A stretch of 35,158 bases of DNA from Thiotrichales bacterium (GTDB lineage: Bacteria; Pseudomonadota; Gammaproteobacteria; Beggiatoales; Beggiatoaceae): positions 1 to 35,158 of the forward strand of contig JADGEH010000047.1 of NCBI GenBank assembly GCA_016744475.1, in the 5' to 3' direction. The first letter of the stretch is position 1. Every line of letters starts with the position of its first letter. Below, in pieces: positions 8,402 through 16,169 of the stretch. The notes under the pieces were generated by a model. It did no database searches and had not been told where the DNA came from. It was given only the letters and a program-made list of their open reading frames with translations. The translations under genes were made by a program, and so were the position numbers.

Positions 8402-8658
8402 CACTCACTTTTTCTAGCACAGCATGGGAAGACTATCTATATTGGCAAAAAAACGATAAAGCCATGCTTAAAAAAATCAATGCGTTGATTAAAGAAATTC
8501 AACGAGTTCCTTTTGAAGGAACAGGCAAACCTGAACCGTTAAGGCATAGCCTATCTGGCTATTGGTCTCGGCGTATTAACCATGAACATCGGCTTGTCTA
8601 TAAAGTGGCAGACGATCATATTTTTATTGCACAACTGCGCTATCACTATGATGGCTGA
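8398..8658 (+). CDS. yoeB: YoeB-type mRNA interferase toxin
   Basis: This is an 86-residue ribosome-dependent endoribonuclease of the RelE/YoeB family that cleaves mRNA in the ribosomal A site. The sequence closely parallels E. coli YoeB, including DYLYWQ, KKINALIK, PFEGTGKPEPL, LSGYWSRRI and RLVYKV. The catalytic residues Glu46, Arg65 and His83 fall at the same numbers as in E. coli YoeB, so the toxin looks active. It is coupled to yefM by the 4-base overlap and marks the left boundary of the accessory zone. Confidence 0.96.
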   Translation: MTLTFSSTAWEDYLYWQKNDKAMLKKINALIKEIQRVPFEGTGKPEPLRHSLSGYWSRRINHEHRLVYKVADDHIFIAQLRYHYDG

Positions 8659-8769
8659 TGCGCATAACACCTAGCATCGTCCGGTACAGGTGGTATAGAA
8701 AGCTTTGTTCCTTTATGCAACCCTGTTAAGGTGATTCAATGTCATTAAGTCCTGTAGAATGAGCAATAT
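8659..8769. other. Short gap between yoeB and the MITE
   Basis: I see no gene here. The antitoxin that often precedes DUF5615 genes (DUF433 type) is not recognisable, so it may have been lost when the MITE arrived. Confidence 0.4.
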
Positions 8770-8913
8770 CCGTCCCGAAAATTTTCAAAAGAAAATACAC
8801 CGTCCACGGCGTGCCCACCATTCGGGACTATTTCAATGGCATTCAAAGGGTGGGCACGCCGTGGTCAATTCAAACTATTTTTTCAATATCACGAACGGCT
8901 TTTGCCCACCTTA
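8770..8913. mobile_element. Palindromic MITE, left copy (end-truncated)
   Basis: This 144-base segment is an inverted copy of the element at 16170-16330 with only scattered differences. It carries the internal inverted pair CCACGGCGTGCCCACC and GGTGGGCACGCCGTGG and the right end ACGGCTTTTGCCCACCTTAC. The outer ~16 bases of the left terminal repeat are missing. It replaces the N-terminus of the DUF5615 gene that follows. No transposase is encoded. Confidence 0.85.
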
Positions 8914-8921
8914 CAGGGCTT

Positions 8922-9230
8922 GATGAAAACCTATCGCGGCGTTTAGTGCCTTTTCTTCAAGAAACCTAAAATACAAGCCAAGTTGTATTATTAGGCTTAG
9001 AACAAGCCAGTGATGAAGATATTCGAGAATATACCAAACAGCATGATTTTGTGATTGTCATGCGCGATTCAGATTTTTATGAAATGAGTTTGCTATATGG
9101 ACACCCCCTAAAATTATTTGGCTTAAAACGGGAAATCAATCAAAAGCTGCAACGACAAATGCGTTGTTACAACACAAAGAATGGCTGGAAACTGCATTAC
9201 CATTGTGGCATTATTATAGAGGTATGTTTT
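8922..9230 (+). pseudogene. DUF5615 (PIN-like, Mut7-C type) toxin relic
   Basis: Three frames' worth of damage are visible. The reading starts at DENLSRRLVPFLQET, lacking the usual MKxLF opening, which is replaced by the MITE. It hits a TAA at 8967-8969 and resumes in the same frame as SQVVLLGLEQASDEDIREY with the core FVIVMRDSDFYEMSLLYGHP. It then needs a 1-base shift at the C-tract 9104-9108 to continue as PKIIWLKTGNQSKAATTNAL. The DEN and RDSDF motifs are the acidic core expected of this toxin-like PIN-related family. The gene is dead as written. Confidence 0.85.
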
Positions 9231-9293
9231 ATGAAGAAACCTCTTTGCGCTACAATTTTCACCATCCTTGCGTTAGGATTATTTTGTGTCTAA
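9231..9293 (+). CDS. Possible 20-residue hydrophobic leader peptide
   Basis: An ATG preceded by GAGGT (about 8 nt) opens a 20-codon frame that reads like an isolated signal peptide: MKKPLC, then a hydrophobic run, ending FCV and TAA. It sits 50 nt before the first coiled-coil gene. It may be the stump of a lost exported protein, a small membrane peptide or a leader. There is nothing to decide between these. Confidence 0.25.
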   Translation: MKKPLCATIFTILALGLFCV

Positions 9294-9343
9294 GTAATGA
9301 AGTAAACAATATTCGCATAGGTATAAAAACAAGGAACCTCATT

Positions 9344-10159
9344 ATGACAAATGATGCTAAAACACATGATAAATTCGAGAAAGGTGTTTCTGATAAAAAA
9401 CAGGATTCATCAATGGAAAAAACAAAGTCTGATGCTAATCTAGCTTCATCTTCCTCCAAAAAAACATCTGAAACTAAAAAATTATTGCTGGACACTCCAG
9501 AAAGTTTGCGTAAAGAACTTAAATCCGCTTCTGAGATGATTCTACAAATGGAAGAAAAAGTGCGGATATTGCGCATCCAACATAATGTAGCCAATGAAGC
9601 CCCCCCTAGTACTGATCATGATTTTGTAAAAAATATTATTGGTACCGATATCCGAATGTTGGAAGAAGCCTATAAAGGCTTGCGCACATTAGTCTTTCAT
9701 GTTCAGGATCGATTAGAAGCTTTATCGAGTAAAATGGAAAAAGAGAATACTTATTTAACTGAAGAACAACAAAGGCAGCACAAGGATTATGATACAAAAA
9801 TAAAAGGCACAGAAAGCAAACTGACTAACCAAATAAACGCAGTTGAACAAAAGGTACACAGAGAAACTTCATCTGTTTCTGCTGAATTAAAAACGAATTT
9901 AGCAAATGCTAGAGCTCAGTTTGAAGGGGAAGTTAAAAGTGCGAAAATGGAATTAGAGTCCTTTCGCATTAAGGTAGATCAAGAAAACCAAAAAAATAGC
10001 ATGTCATTTCAAAATCTCAAAAGCAGCAAAGAACTAAGCCTGCGGATATTAACTCAGTATGTCGTAAAACTTTCTGAGATCGCTGGACATAGGGATACAT
10101 TAAGTGCTTATGGCTTAGATAAGGCAATGGAAAATATTGAAAAATCAGGTAGTGCTTGA
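9344..10159 (+). CDS. Coiled-coil protein of unknown function (gene A of the accessory locus)
   Basis: This is a 271-residue protein I do not recognise. The first ~50 residues are Ser/Lys/Thr-rich and probably disordered. From about residue 55 onward it is almost entirely helical with heptad-like patterns: KSASEMILQMEEKVRILRIQ, then a break at NEAPPSTDHDF, then long charged helices through RETSSVSAELKTNLANARAQ. It ends with a short less charged segment (RILTQYVVKLSEIAGHRDTL). There is no signal peptide or membrane span. I chose the ATG at 9344, with AAGGAA upstream, because the longer frame simply continues the DUF5615 relic. It is first in a same-strand series of five genes. Confidence 0.75.
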   Translation: MTNDAKTHDKFEKGVSDKKQDSSMEKTKSDANLASSSSKKTSETKKLLLDTPESLRKELKSASEMILQMEEKVRILRIQHNVANEAPPSTDHDFVKNIIGTDIRMLEEAYKGLRTLVFHVQDRLEALSSKMEKENTYLTEEQQRQHKDYDTKIKGTESKLTNQINAVEQKVHRETSSVSAELKTNLANARAQFEGEVKSAKMELESFRIKVDQENQKNSMSFQNLKSSKELSLRILTQYVVKLSEIAGHRDTLSAYGLDKAMENIEKSGSA

Positions 10160-10272
10160 TTTTATTCTCATAATAAACATAATTCGTATCTGTAAAATTA
10201 ATAATGATTTCATATTCAAATACTTATAATCAGTTAGTATCACCTTTTACTCAAAATGGAGTATAGATAATC

Positions 10273-12396
10273 ATGTCCGGCCCTAACATTGTTGATTTCA
10301 ATCAAAAAAAAGCGGAAATTGAAAAGTATATTTTAGATATGCACAGTGGAAGTGTCCCGCAAGACACGTATTTAAACTTTATCACCGAAGCTTTCCAAAA
10401 TTTACAACAGACCATTGAAAAAATAGAACAGACTATTGTTGCCATACAAGCAGAAAACAATGAAATTACCAATAATAATATTGAGGGAATAAAATCTTCA
10501 ATGGAAGATTTTATTCGATATTTCGAAGAAATATTCACTACTATTCAGGCTTTAGTAGAAACCAGTAAACATGCTATCCCCAATCAAATTAATAATAATT
10601 TTTTAAACACAATACAGTCAAAATTAAATGACATCGATCCTGATTCAACGCAAATGGAGGAGATATTTGCTCCATTGTTAGAAAAAAGTGCTAATAACAT
10701 TATTGACAACAAACTTAGACAAGGTGTATTTAAAGAATTATTAAAAGAGGTAACAGAGGACTATTCAAATGTAAATGAAAAAATAGAAAACTTAGATGCT
10801 ATATTTAAAAATTTTCAAAATAGAGAAATAACAACGAAAGAAGAACTGTTTAGACAAATACAAGACATTCAAGCAGAATTAAAAGGGCGCAACAATGATC
10901 TGTATGTTGAGTTGGCATCTAAAATAAGAGAAGTTGAGAAGGAACATGAAGGGAAACTAGATGACATCGAAAAAACATATCAAGAAAAATATGACGAAAT
11001 TATTCATTCTATTGAAGGAAAAATAAATCATTTATCCAAAGATGAAAATATAAAAACATTAAAGCCATTAGTTCTTGGAGTTATTCGATTTGAGTTGGAA
11101 AATAAAGGGACATTCAGAGAGCTTTTAAGAAAAACAATCTCTGAAATGAGTGAGACTCAGAATATTGATCTGCAAGCTCAGTTCAAACAAATCGTTGATA
11201 ACCTAGTAGGAAAAGAAAAGTTTAGGGAGCTTTTAAAAAACACTGTGGCTGAAATGAGTAGTACTCAAAATATTGAACTGCAAATACAATTTAAGCAAAT
11301 TGTTAATAATTTAGTTGGAAAAGGAACTAAACTAAATGAAAAAATGGCGAAAGAAAATACCCAATTAGGGTTGCGCAGAATGAGTGATACGGATATAGAA
11401 GAAGCTTTAGGTTCTAGTATTCTTAAAATTGTAGAAAATAAATATGGGCTTAATGAAGAAATACTGGGTATACCCAAGAAAATAACTGAACAATTAGATA
11501 AATTTAGAGAACAACAACGGACACCAAAAGAAAATGCAGCACAGCAATTTTTTGATGGATTATCATTTTCTATTTATTATTATATCATCATAAAAAATGG
11601 TAAAAGCACTACGAATAAAGAAAAATCTTATTTGCCTCAGTATTTAAAGAATTATGGTGATGATATAAATTTTATATCTGAATTTGAAAAAATAGCCAAA
11701 GAAATAGAAATAAAGAGGAAACATCATTTAGATCAATATAAAAATTATACAAAACCAATAATGAGGTTGGCCGGTAAACCTGGTGTACATCAAGAAGATG
11801 TTTGTTGTTTTATGCAGTATCACAATGACATCAGAATCTATTTATTTTCAAATCAAGAACCATCTAATTTTTTCAAAAAAAAATTGGATGAAATAGTTAA
11901 AAATAATATAGATGATATAGATGATATAGATGATATAGAAGGTAAGCTAGAAGAGTTAATTGATAATTATGCTTTACCACAAGTAGAACTGGCTGTTTTT
12001 AATGCTAATGGTCTTGAGTTACCTTTGAATGATGGAAACTCTGTTATCTCATCTATCGAAGGAAATAAATTTTTAACTCTTGAGGAAGAAGACGAATTAA
12101 TTAATTTGATTCCTGATATCACTGAAAAAATCACTAGAGAAAATGACAAAAAAACAAATAAATTATGGCATTCTATTTTTTCAAAAAATAAAATAAAATC
12201 TATTCATGGAACTAATGGACTATGGTTTTATTGGGTAGACCTGTCATCCAAAAAATATTTAGCCATCAAATTAAAAGAAGAATTTTTAGATGAAAAAAAT
12301 AAGTATACTAATCATTTTTTTGAACATGTAGACAATGCCGTATGGAAAAACCTTGTAAACACCAATAAAAAATTAAAAAGATGGCATTCCAGATAG
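10273..12396 (+). CDS. Large coiled-coil protein with tandem 36-residue repeat (gene B)
   Basis: This is a 707-residue protein of unrecognised family, clearly AT-rich (two 60-base lines in genes B and C are each about 20% G+C). Residues 1 to ~270 are mostly coiled coil. Residues 281-316 and 317-352 are a tandem duplication (FRELL...QFKQIVDNLVGK then FRELL...QFKQIVNNLVGK), identical at about 26 of 36 positions. The C-terminal ~280 residues are less repetitive and contain aromatic segments (SFSIYYYIIIKNG, GLWFYWVDLSSKKY) suggesting a folded domain. A DDI triplet repeat sits at about 547-555. There is no membrane span. It resembles a scaffold or sensor, which is inference. Confidence 0.8.
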   Translation: MSGPNIVDFNQKKAEIEKYILDMHSGSVPQDTYLNFITEAFQNLQQTIEKIEQTIVAIQAENNEITNNNIEGIKSSMEDFIRYFEEIFTTIQALVETSKHAIPNQINNNFLNTIQSKLNDIDPDSTQMEEIFAPLLEKSANNIIDNKLRQGVFKELLKEVTEDYSNVNEKIENLDAIFKNFQNREITTKEELFRQIQDIQAELKGRNNDLYVELASKIREVEKEHEGKLDDIEKTYQEKYDEIIHSIEGKINHLSKDENIKTLKPLVLGVIRFELENKGTFRELLRKTISEMSETQNIDLQAQFKQIVDNLVGKEKFRELLKNTVAEMSSTQNIELQIQFKQIVNNLVGKGTKLNEKMAKENTQLGLRRMSDTDIEEALGSSILKIVENKYGLNEEILGIPKKITEQLDKFREQQRTPKENAAQQFFDGLSFSIYYYIIIKNGKSTTNKEKSYLPQYLKNYGDDINFISEFEKIAKEIEIKRKHHLDQYKNYTKPIMRLAGKPGVHQEDVCCFMQYHNDIRIYLFSNQEPSNFFKKKLDEIVKNNIDDIDDIDDIEGKLEELIDNYALPQVELAVFNANGLELPLNDGNSVISSIEGNKFLTLEEEDELINLIPDITEKITRENDKKTNKLWHSIFSKNKIKSIHGTNGLWFYWVDLSSKKYLAIKLKEEFLDEKNKYTNHFFEHVDNAVWKNLVNTNKKLKRWHSR
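11113..11328 (+). repeat. Tandem 108-bp duplication inside gene B
   Basis: Two 108-base units (11113-11220 and 11221-11328) encode 36-residue repeats beginning FRELL and ending LVGK plus two residues. About 26 of 36 residues match between the units. Confidence 0.85.
11911..11937 (+). repeat. 9-bp microsatellite (GATGATATA)3 in gene B
   Basis: Three exact GATGATATA units encode Asp-Asp-Ile repeats (residues about 547-555). The unit is a multiple of three, so length changes would keep frame. Confidence 0.85.
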
Positions 12397-12430
12397 AGTC
12401 GAATCAACATCGATAAAATATTTTTTATAT

Positions 12431-13108
12431 ATGTCGTGGGTCTTACTAAAAAAACCTCGAATTCTCCTTGTTTTTACCTTTAAATTATTAAAGGAGATGT
12501 CTAAAAAATTAACTCTATATATAACCACATCAATAATAGTTTTTTTAATGCTTTTCAGTATATTAAGTACTAATATGTTTTCATTTTATTTTCCGTCATT
12601 AGATTTATTGAATACTCAGAATATTAATTCATCTTATTTAGTAAAATCACATCATATAGCTGAAAAGTATAAAATAGAAATTAATCAATTTAAAATGTTA
12701 AAGGCAAAATATTTGAAATTAGTCAATGACATTGAAATACTTGAGTTTCAAACATATTGTAATACTCATTTTATATTTACAGGACAAGAAAATTCACACA
12801 GTGATTTGATTAAGATTGGTACTAAAAAAAATGATAATGCTGTGCGCATCACAAAAGATGACAAAGACTATTTTATTAAGATTTTTGATGGTATATCAAA
12901 TAAATTAAACAATATGAATACAAGATGGAATATACACTTTTTTCCATTTAAAAACAAAGATAAAGAAGCCAATAATATTAGGATAAATTGGGCAATAAAA
13001 AAATTAGAAGAACGTTTAAATACTAAAAACAATGAATTTATTTTATCTCAAGAAACACTTGATAGCGTAGCCACAGGGTTTAAAATGACATGTATACAAA
13101 AAGAATAA
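12431..13108 (+). CDS. Single-span membrane protein of unknown function (gene C)
   Basis: This is a 225-residue protein I do not recognise. One hydrophobic segment (about residues 28-50, TLYITTSIIVFLMLFSILST) near the N-terminus suggests a membrane anchor, followed by a helical, charged soluble part with an INQFKMLKAKYLKLVNDIEI coiled-coil stretch. The start is uncertain. The ATG at 12431 lacks a ribosome site, while the in-frame ATG at 12497 directly abuts AAGGAG with no spacer, which is too close. It lies 34 bp after gene B and shares its low G+C, so the two are probably one transcript. Confidence 0.6.
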   Translation: MSWVLLKKPRILLVFTFKLLKEMSKKLTLYITTSIIVFLMLFSILSTNMFSFYFPSLDLLNTQNINSSYLVKSHHIAEKYKIEINQFKMLKAKYLKLVNDIEILEFQTYCNTHFIFTGQENSHSDLIKIGTKKNDNAVRITKDDKDYFIKIFDGISNKLNNMNTRWNIHFFPFKNKDKEANNIRINWAIKKLEERLNTKNNEFILSQETLDSVATGFKMTCIQKE

Positions 13109-13234
13109 AATTTTATGTCTTTTATAAAGACATGAGGCTAGAAAATTATAGCTATAACCTACCTAGCCATGCATTACGAATAGTATATTTAAATATCGGA
13201 TTTAATCAGCATAGCTCAAATTTAGGATAAGTTT
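13109..13234. other. Gap between genes C and D with a weak hairpin
   Basis: A short stem at about 13115-13133 (ATGTCTTT and AAAGACAT with a 3-base loop) follows gene C. The remaining sequence is AT-rich and could hold a separate promoter for genes D and E. The base composition rises noticeably from gene D on. Confidence 0.35.
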
Positions 13235-15427
13235 ATGTCTAATAATTCTTATATTACCTGGTTACATCTAAGCGACTTACATAAAACTATTGAAGCGAAG
13301 CAACATGACTGGTGGCCTAGTATTCAAGAAATTTTTTTTAATGACCTGAGTCAACAATTAAAAGTAGCGGAGTGTTCTCATTTGGATTTAATTCTGGTGA
13401 CTGGGGACTTAACTCGTCATGGAACAGTAGAAGAATTCAAGCAAGTCAGTGTGTTTTTCAACTTATTGCTAGAAAAATTAAATATGATGGGACATTTCCC
13501 CCTTTTATTATCTATCCCCGGAAATCATGACATCAATCATCCTGACATCGAAAAACAACTAGAATTAAAACCATTAATACATGACCTTTCTTGTTGGCAT
13601 ATAGATGAAACAGTTAGAATTGATTTTTGGAATAATAGTAACTCAGATTATAGAAAATTATTAGACCAGGTTTTTACACCGTATAAGAATTGGTGGCAGC
13701 AACAAACGGCCATACCTAAAAACCTACAAACAGGATTATTGCCTGGAGATTTTTCTGTTAGTTTAGACATTAAAGGCATTAAATTGGGTATTGTCGGGCT
13801 GAATACCGCTTTTCTACAAGTCGCTACTGAAAATGAAGCACCAGGAAAATCAACAGTGCATACCCGCCAGTTTAATGCAGTATGCCAAGGCAATGGGGCT
13901 TCTTGGGTAAAACAACATCATGCTTGCTTATTGATGACTCATCATCCACATACCTTTCTCAGTAAAGTAGAGGGAAGTATTCATTTAAAAGGAGATATTT
14001 GGGGGAGAGGGAATAATTTTGCATTGCACTTATGCGGACATTTGCATAGTGAAACACACCATGACATATCTGGAAACAAGCAACTTATATGGCAAGCTTC
14101 TTCTTTTGCAGGTTTGATGCATGTCGGCCAACTTGAGCATCCTCGATTATTAGGTTATGCATTAGGGCAACTTCGCTTTACGGTTGAAAATAATAAAGGT
14201 GTTTTACTGCATTGGCCTCGAAAAATTAAAGTGGCTGGAGAACAAAGGAGAGTTGTTGTAGATACGGATTTCGATCTGGCTGGAGATAATACCTTTCCTA
14301 AGCAATTTAAATTGCTGCAACCTTATTTAGGACAAACAAGTCAGCAACAATCGATACTTAACACATTAGAAACAAAATCAATTGATAAATATCAATATTC
14401 ACCAGAGAAACCTGATGCAGAAAAACAAGCCGAAAAAAAAACTGTTTCAAGCTATTCTGTAGACATAGAAGAAAAAGAAATACCATCTGTTAGCCAATCA
14501 ATTTTTGAGAAACACGATTTTGAGAAAAAATTAACTCACCCCATAGAAATATTTATATCTTACTGCCGTAAAGATAAAGAATTTCTAGAACAGTTATTAT
14601 TACAATTCTCTTGGCTAAAACGACAAAAACATATTAGCTTTTATTTTGATGAAGGGAATATTCATGCAGGAGAACGCTATGAAGACTCCATCAAACAACA
14701 TATTAAAATAGCTCCTGTTATTCTCTTGCTATTAAGCCCTGATTTTTTTGCTTCTTCATACTGCATGGAAGAAATGGAGGATGCGCTGAAAAGAGAACAA
14801 ATCAATGATGCCTTAGTTATTCCAGTGTATTTGAGGAAAATGCAAGGTTTAAAAGAAATGGATGTTGCAAAATTACAAATCTTACCTGATTTAGATACCC
14901 CCTTGGCGAGTGAAAAGTTCATGGCTACCCCTGATGAAGGGTTTGCCATAGTGGCTGAAGGCGTGGTTAAAGCCATAAAAAAGTCTTTAGACCTTTTGAA
15001 AAAGGTACTTCAGTCATGTGAAAATATAGATTGGGAACCCATGTCTTATACAATACTGAAAGATGAAAAGCCTGTTAAAATAAGTTATAGCATTAGCAAA
15101 GAACCTATGACAGTAGAAAAATTGAATCAATTAATAGGACTTAAACTAGACACCTTAGATTTTTACCTAGCAAAAAACTATGCAGAAAAATTAGGTGCTC
15201 GTTTAGCGACAGAGGAAGAATGGCGTTATTGTTATCAAAAAAATAAAATATTAACCCTGCCTAAACATCCAGAGTGGTTGTACTCTCCAGAAAATGAAGA
15301 GGCTGAATTTCAGGATTTGATGAATGTTGAAAGGATAAAGGGACGGCTTAAAGCCTATACTTTGAATCAACATGTGGATGAAGGACGAGAAAATTACGCT
15401 TTTCGGCTGGTGAAAGAGGAGGCTTAA
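13235..15427 (+). CDS. Metallophosphoesterase-TIR-FGE-like fusion protein (gene D)
   Basis: This is a 730-residue soluble multidomain protein. Residues ~6-345 form a calcineurin-like metallophosphoesterase with HLSDLH (D14, H16), GDLTRHG (D58), GNHD (96-99), THHPH (His236) and GHLH (268-271), so all metal-ligand motifs are present. After a charged linker (about 385-432), residues ~437-580 form a TIR domain (EIFISYCRKD) with the catalytic-type Glu at about 513 in SSYCMEEME. Residues ~600-730 resemble a degenerate formylglycine-generating-enzyme/sulfatase-modifying fold: RLATEEEWRYC (656-666) and the ending NYAFRLV. FGE catalytic cysteines are not apparent, so a binding role is more likely. AGGATAAG precedes the ATG. 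It is coupled to gene E, which starts 1 nt after its stop. Confidence 0.88.
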   Translation: MSNNSYITWLHLSDLHKTIEAKQHDWWPSIQEIFFNDLSQQLKVAECSHLDLILVTGDLTRHGTVEEFKQVSVFFNLLLEKLNMMGHFPLLLSIPGNHDINHPDIEKQLELKPLIHDLSCWHIDETVRIDFWNNSNSDYRKLLDQVFTPYKNWWQQQTAIPKNLQTGLLPGDFSVSLDIKGIKLGIVGLNTAFLQVATENEAPGKSTVHTRQFNAVCQGNGASWVKQHHACLLMTHHPHTFLSKVEGSIHLKGDIWGRGNNFALHLCGHLHSETHHDISGNKQLIWQASSFAGLMHVGQLEHPRLLGYALGQLRFTVENNKGVLLHWPRKIKVAGEQRRVVVDTDFDLAGDNTFPKQFKLLQPYLGQTSQQQSILNTLETKSIDKYQYSPEKPDAEKQAEKKTVSSYSVDIEEKEIPSVSQSIFEKHDFEKKLTHPIEIFISYCRKDKEFLEQLLLQFSWLKRQKHISFYFDEGNIHAGERYEDSIKQHIKIAPVILLLLSPDFFASSYCMEEMEDALKREQINDALVIPVYLRKMQGLKEMDVAKLQILPDLDTPLASEKFMATPDEGFAIVAEGVVKAIKKSLDLLKKVLQSCENIDWEPMSYTILKDEKPVKISYSISKEPMTVEKLNQLIGLKLDTLDFYLAKNYAEKLGARLATEEEWRYCYQKNKILTLPKHPEWLYSPENEEAEFQDLMNVERIKGRLKAYTLNQHVDEGRENYAFRLVKEEA

Positions 15428-15428
15428 A

Positions 15429-15905
15429 ATGAAGTGGCAACAGTGGTTGGAAAACTGGGATATGACTACCCTGAAAATTAAAGCGCCTTTTCTGGATATG
15501 GAATGGAAGCCTAAAGATGCGGACAAAGCGGCTGCTTGGGAGTTGTATGTGGAGCTATTGACTCGCGTGACGACACAGGATTTGCCTCCCTCCGATGGCG
15601 ATGAAGAAAGGGCATTAAGCAGTATTTTTAATTTATTTGAATTAACTCGTGGGGTGCTTAAGCATCATGGACGGGATTGTATTGAATTTACAAAAATTGC
15701 GGTCATTCTGTTAAATCAAGTAGTTCGTCCTTTTACGGCTAAATGGCATCCACGAATGCTGGCGGGAGATTTACAAACAGACGTTGATTGTCTTGAATTC
15801 AGAACGGACTTGCGGCATTTGCAAGGAATGCTGCGGGTGTATACCAGGATGCTGGCTGATATGGCGGGTGTTGAAGATTTAACGGAGTTTGAAGAGTCTT
15901 CATAA
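15429..15905 (+). CDS. Small alpha-helical partner protein (gene E)
   Basis: This is a 158-residue, apparently all-helical cytosolic protein with no recognised domain. Distinctive segments are KWQQWLENWDMTTLKIKAPF at the start, DADKAAAWELYVELLTRVTT in the middle, RPFTAKWHPRMLAGDL, and the acidic end GVEDLTEFEESS. I recall similar proteins as conserved hypotheticals, but I cannot name a family. It begins 1 nt after the gene D stop, with an AAGAGGAGG-type site inside the end of D, so translation is coupled and the products probably act together. It could be an inhibitor, adaptor or substrate-recognition subunit for the TIR fusion. That is inference. Confidence 0.78.
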   Translation: MKWQQWLENWDMTTLKIKAPFLDMEWKPKDADKAAAWELYVELLTRVTTQDLPPSDGDEERALSSIFNLFELTRGVLKHHGRDCIEFTKIAVILLNQVVRPFTAKWHPRMLAGDLQTDVDCLEFRTDLRHLQGMLRVYTRMLADMAGVEDLTEFEESS

Positions 15906-16020
15906 ACAAACGCTTTCTAATTCATGGCCTGTGCGGGATTCCCCCCCTCTATTTATCAAGATGACGGAAGCCTGCAAGTTTAATCAAATAAGCACTATAG
16001 CAAAATTATATCAGTTGTTA

Positions 16021-16051
16021 AGACTGCCAGTCCTTGAAGGACTGGCAGTCT
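16021..16051. repeat. Perfect hairpin, CTGGCAGT type
   Basis: The 15-base arms AGACTGCCAGTCCTT and its exact reverse complement flank a single G. It has the same size and CTGGCAG core as the hairpin at 1881-1911. It may terminate the transcript of genes D and E, as the arm is followed by TTGGGC but no long T-run. Confidence 0.75.
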
Positions 16052-16101
16052 TGGGCTTGGCTATATCGAAAGCCTATAAATGATGTAATTTAGCTATAGT
16101 G

Positions 16102-16152
16102 GCGCAAAAGACACAAACGGATTGAAACGCTTGTGCCGTTTGTGTCTTTGCG
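16102..16152. repeat. Hairpin repeat with CACAAACG/CGTTTGTG arms, copy 1
   Basis: CGCAAAAGACACAAACG pairs with CGTTTGTGTCTTTGCG (one bulge) around a loop containing AAACGCTTGTG. A second copy with the same loop motif lies at 19104-19149. Confidence 0.65.
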
Positions 16153-16169
16153 TAACATCCGTTAGCCCA

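Noticed and set aside
9051-9290. Intact small gene overlapping the DUF5615 region
   Set aside because: The frame is the middle of the broken DUF5615 gene read past its frameshift, so it is a relic and not a separate gene.
13109-13234. Strong terminator separating genes C and D
   Set aside because: The hairpin is weak (8-base AT-rich stem, no T-run), so it does not establish separate transcripts.
15889-16083. Small frame after gene E
   Set aside because: It runs across a perfect hairpin repeat, has no ribosome site and its composition is not protein-like.
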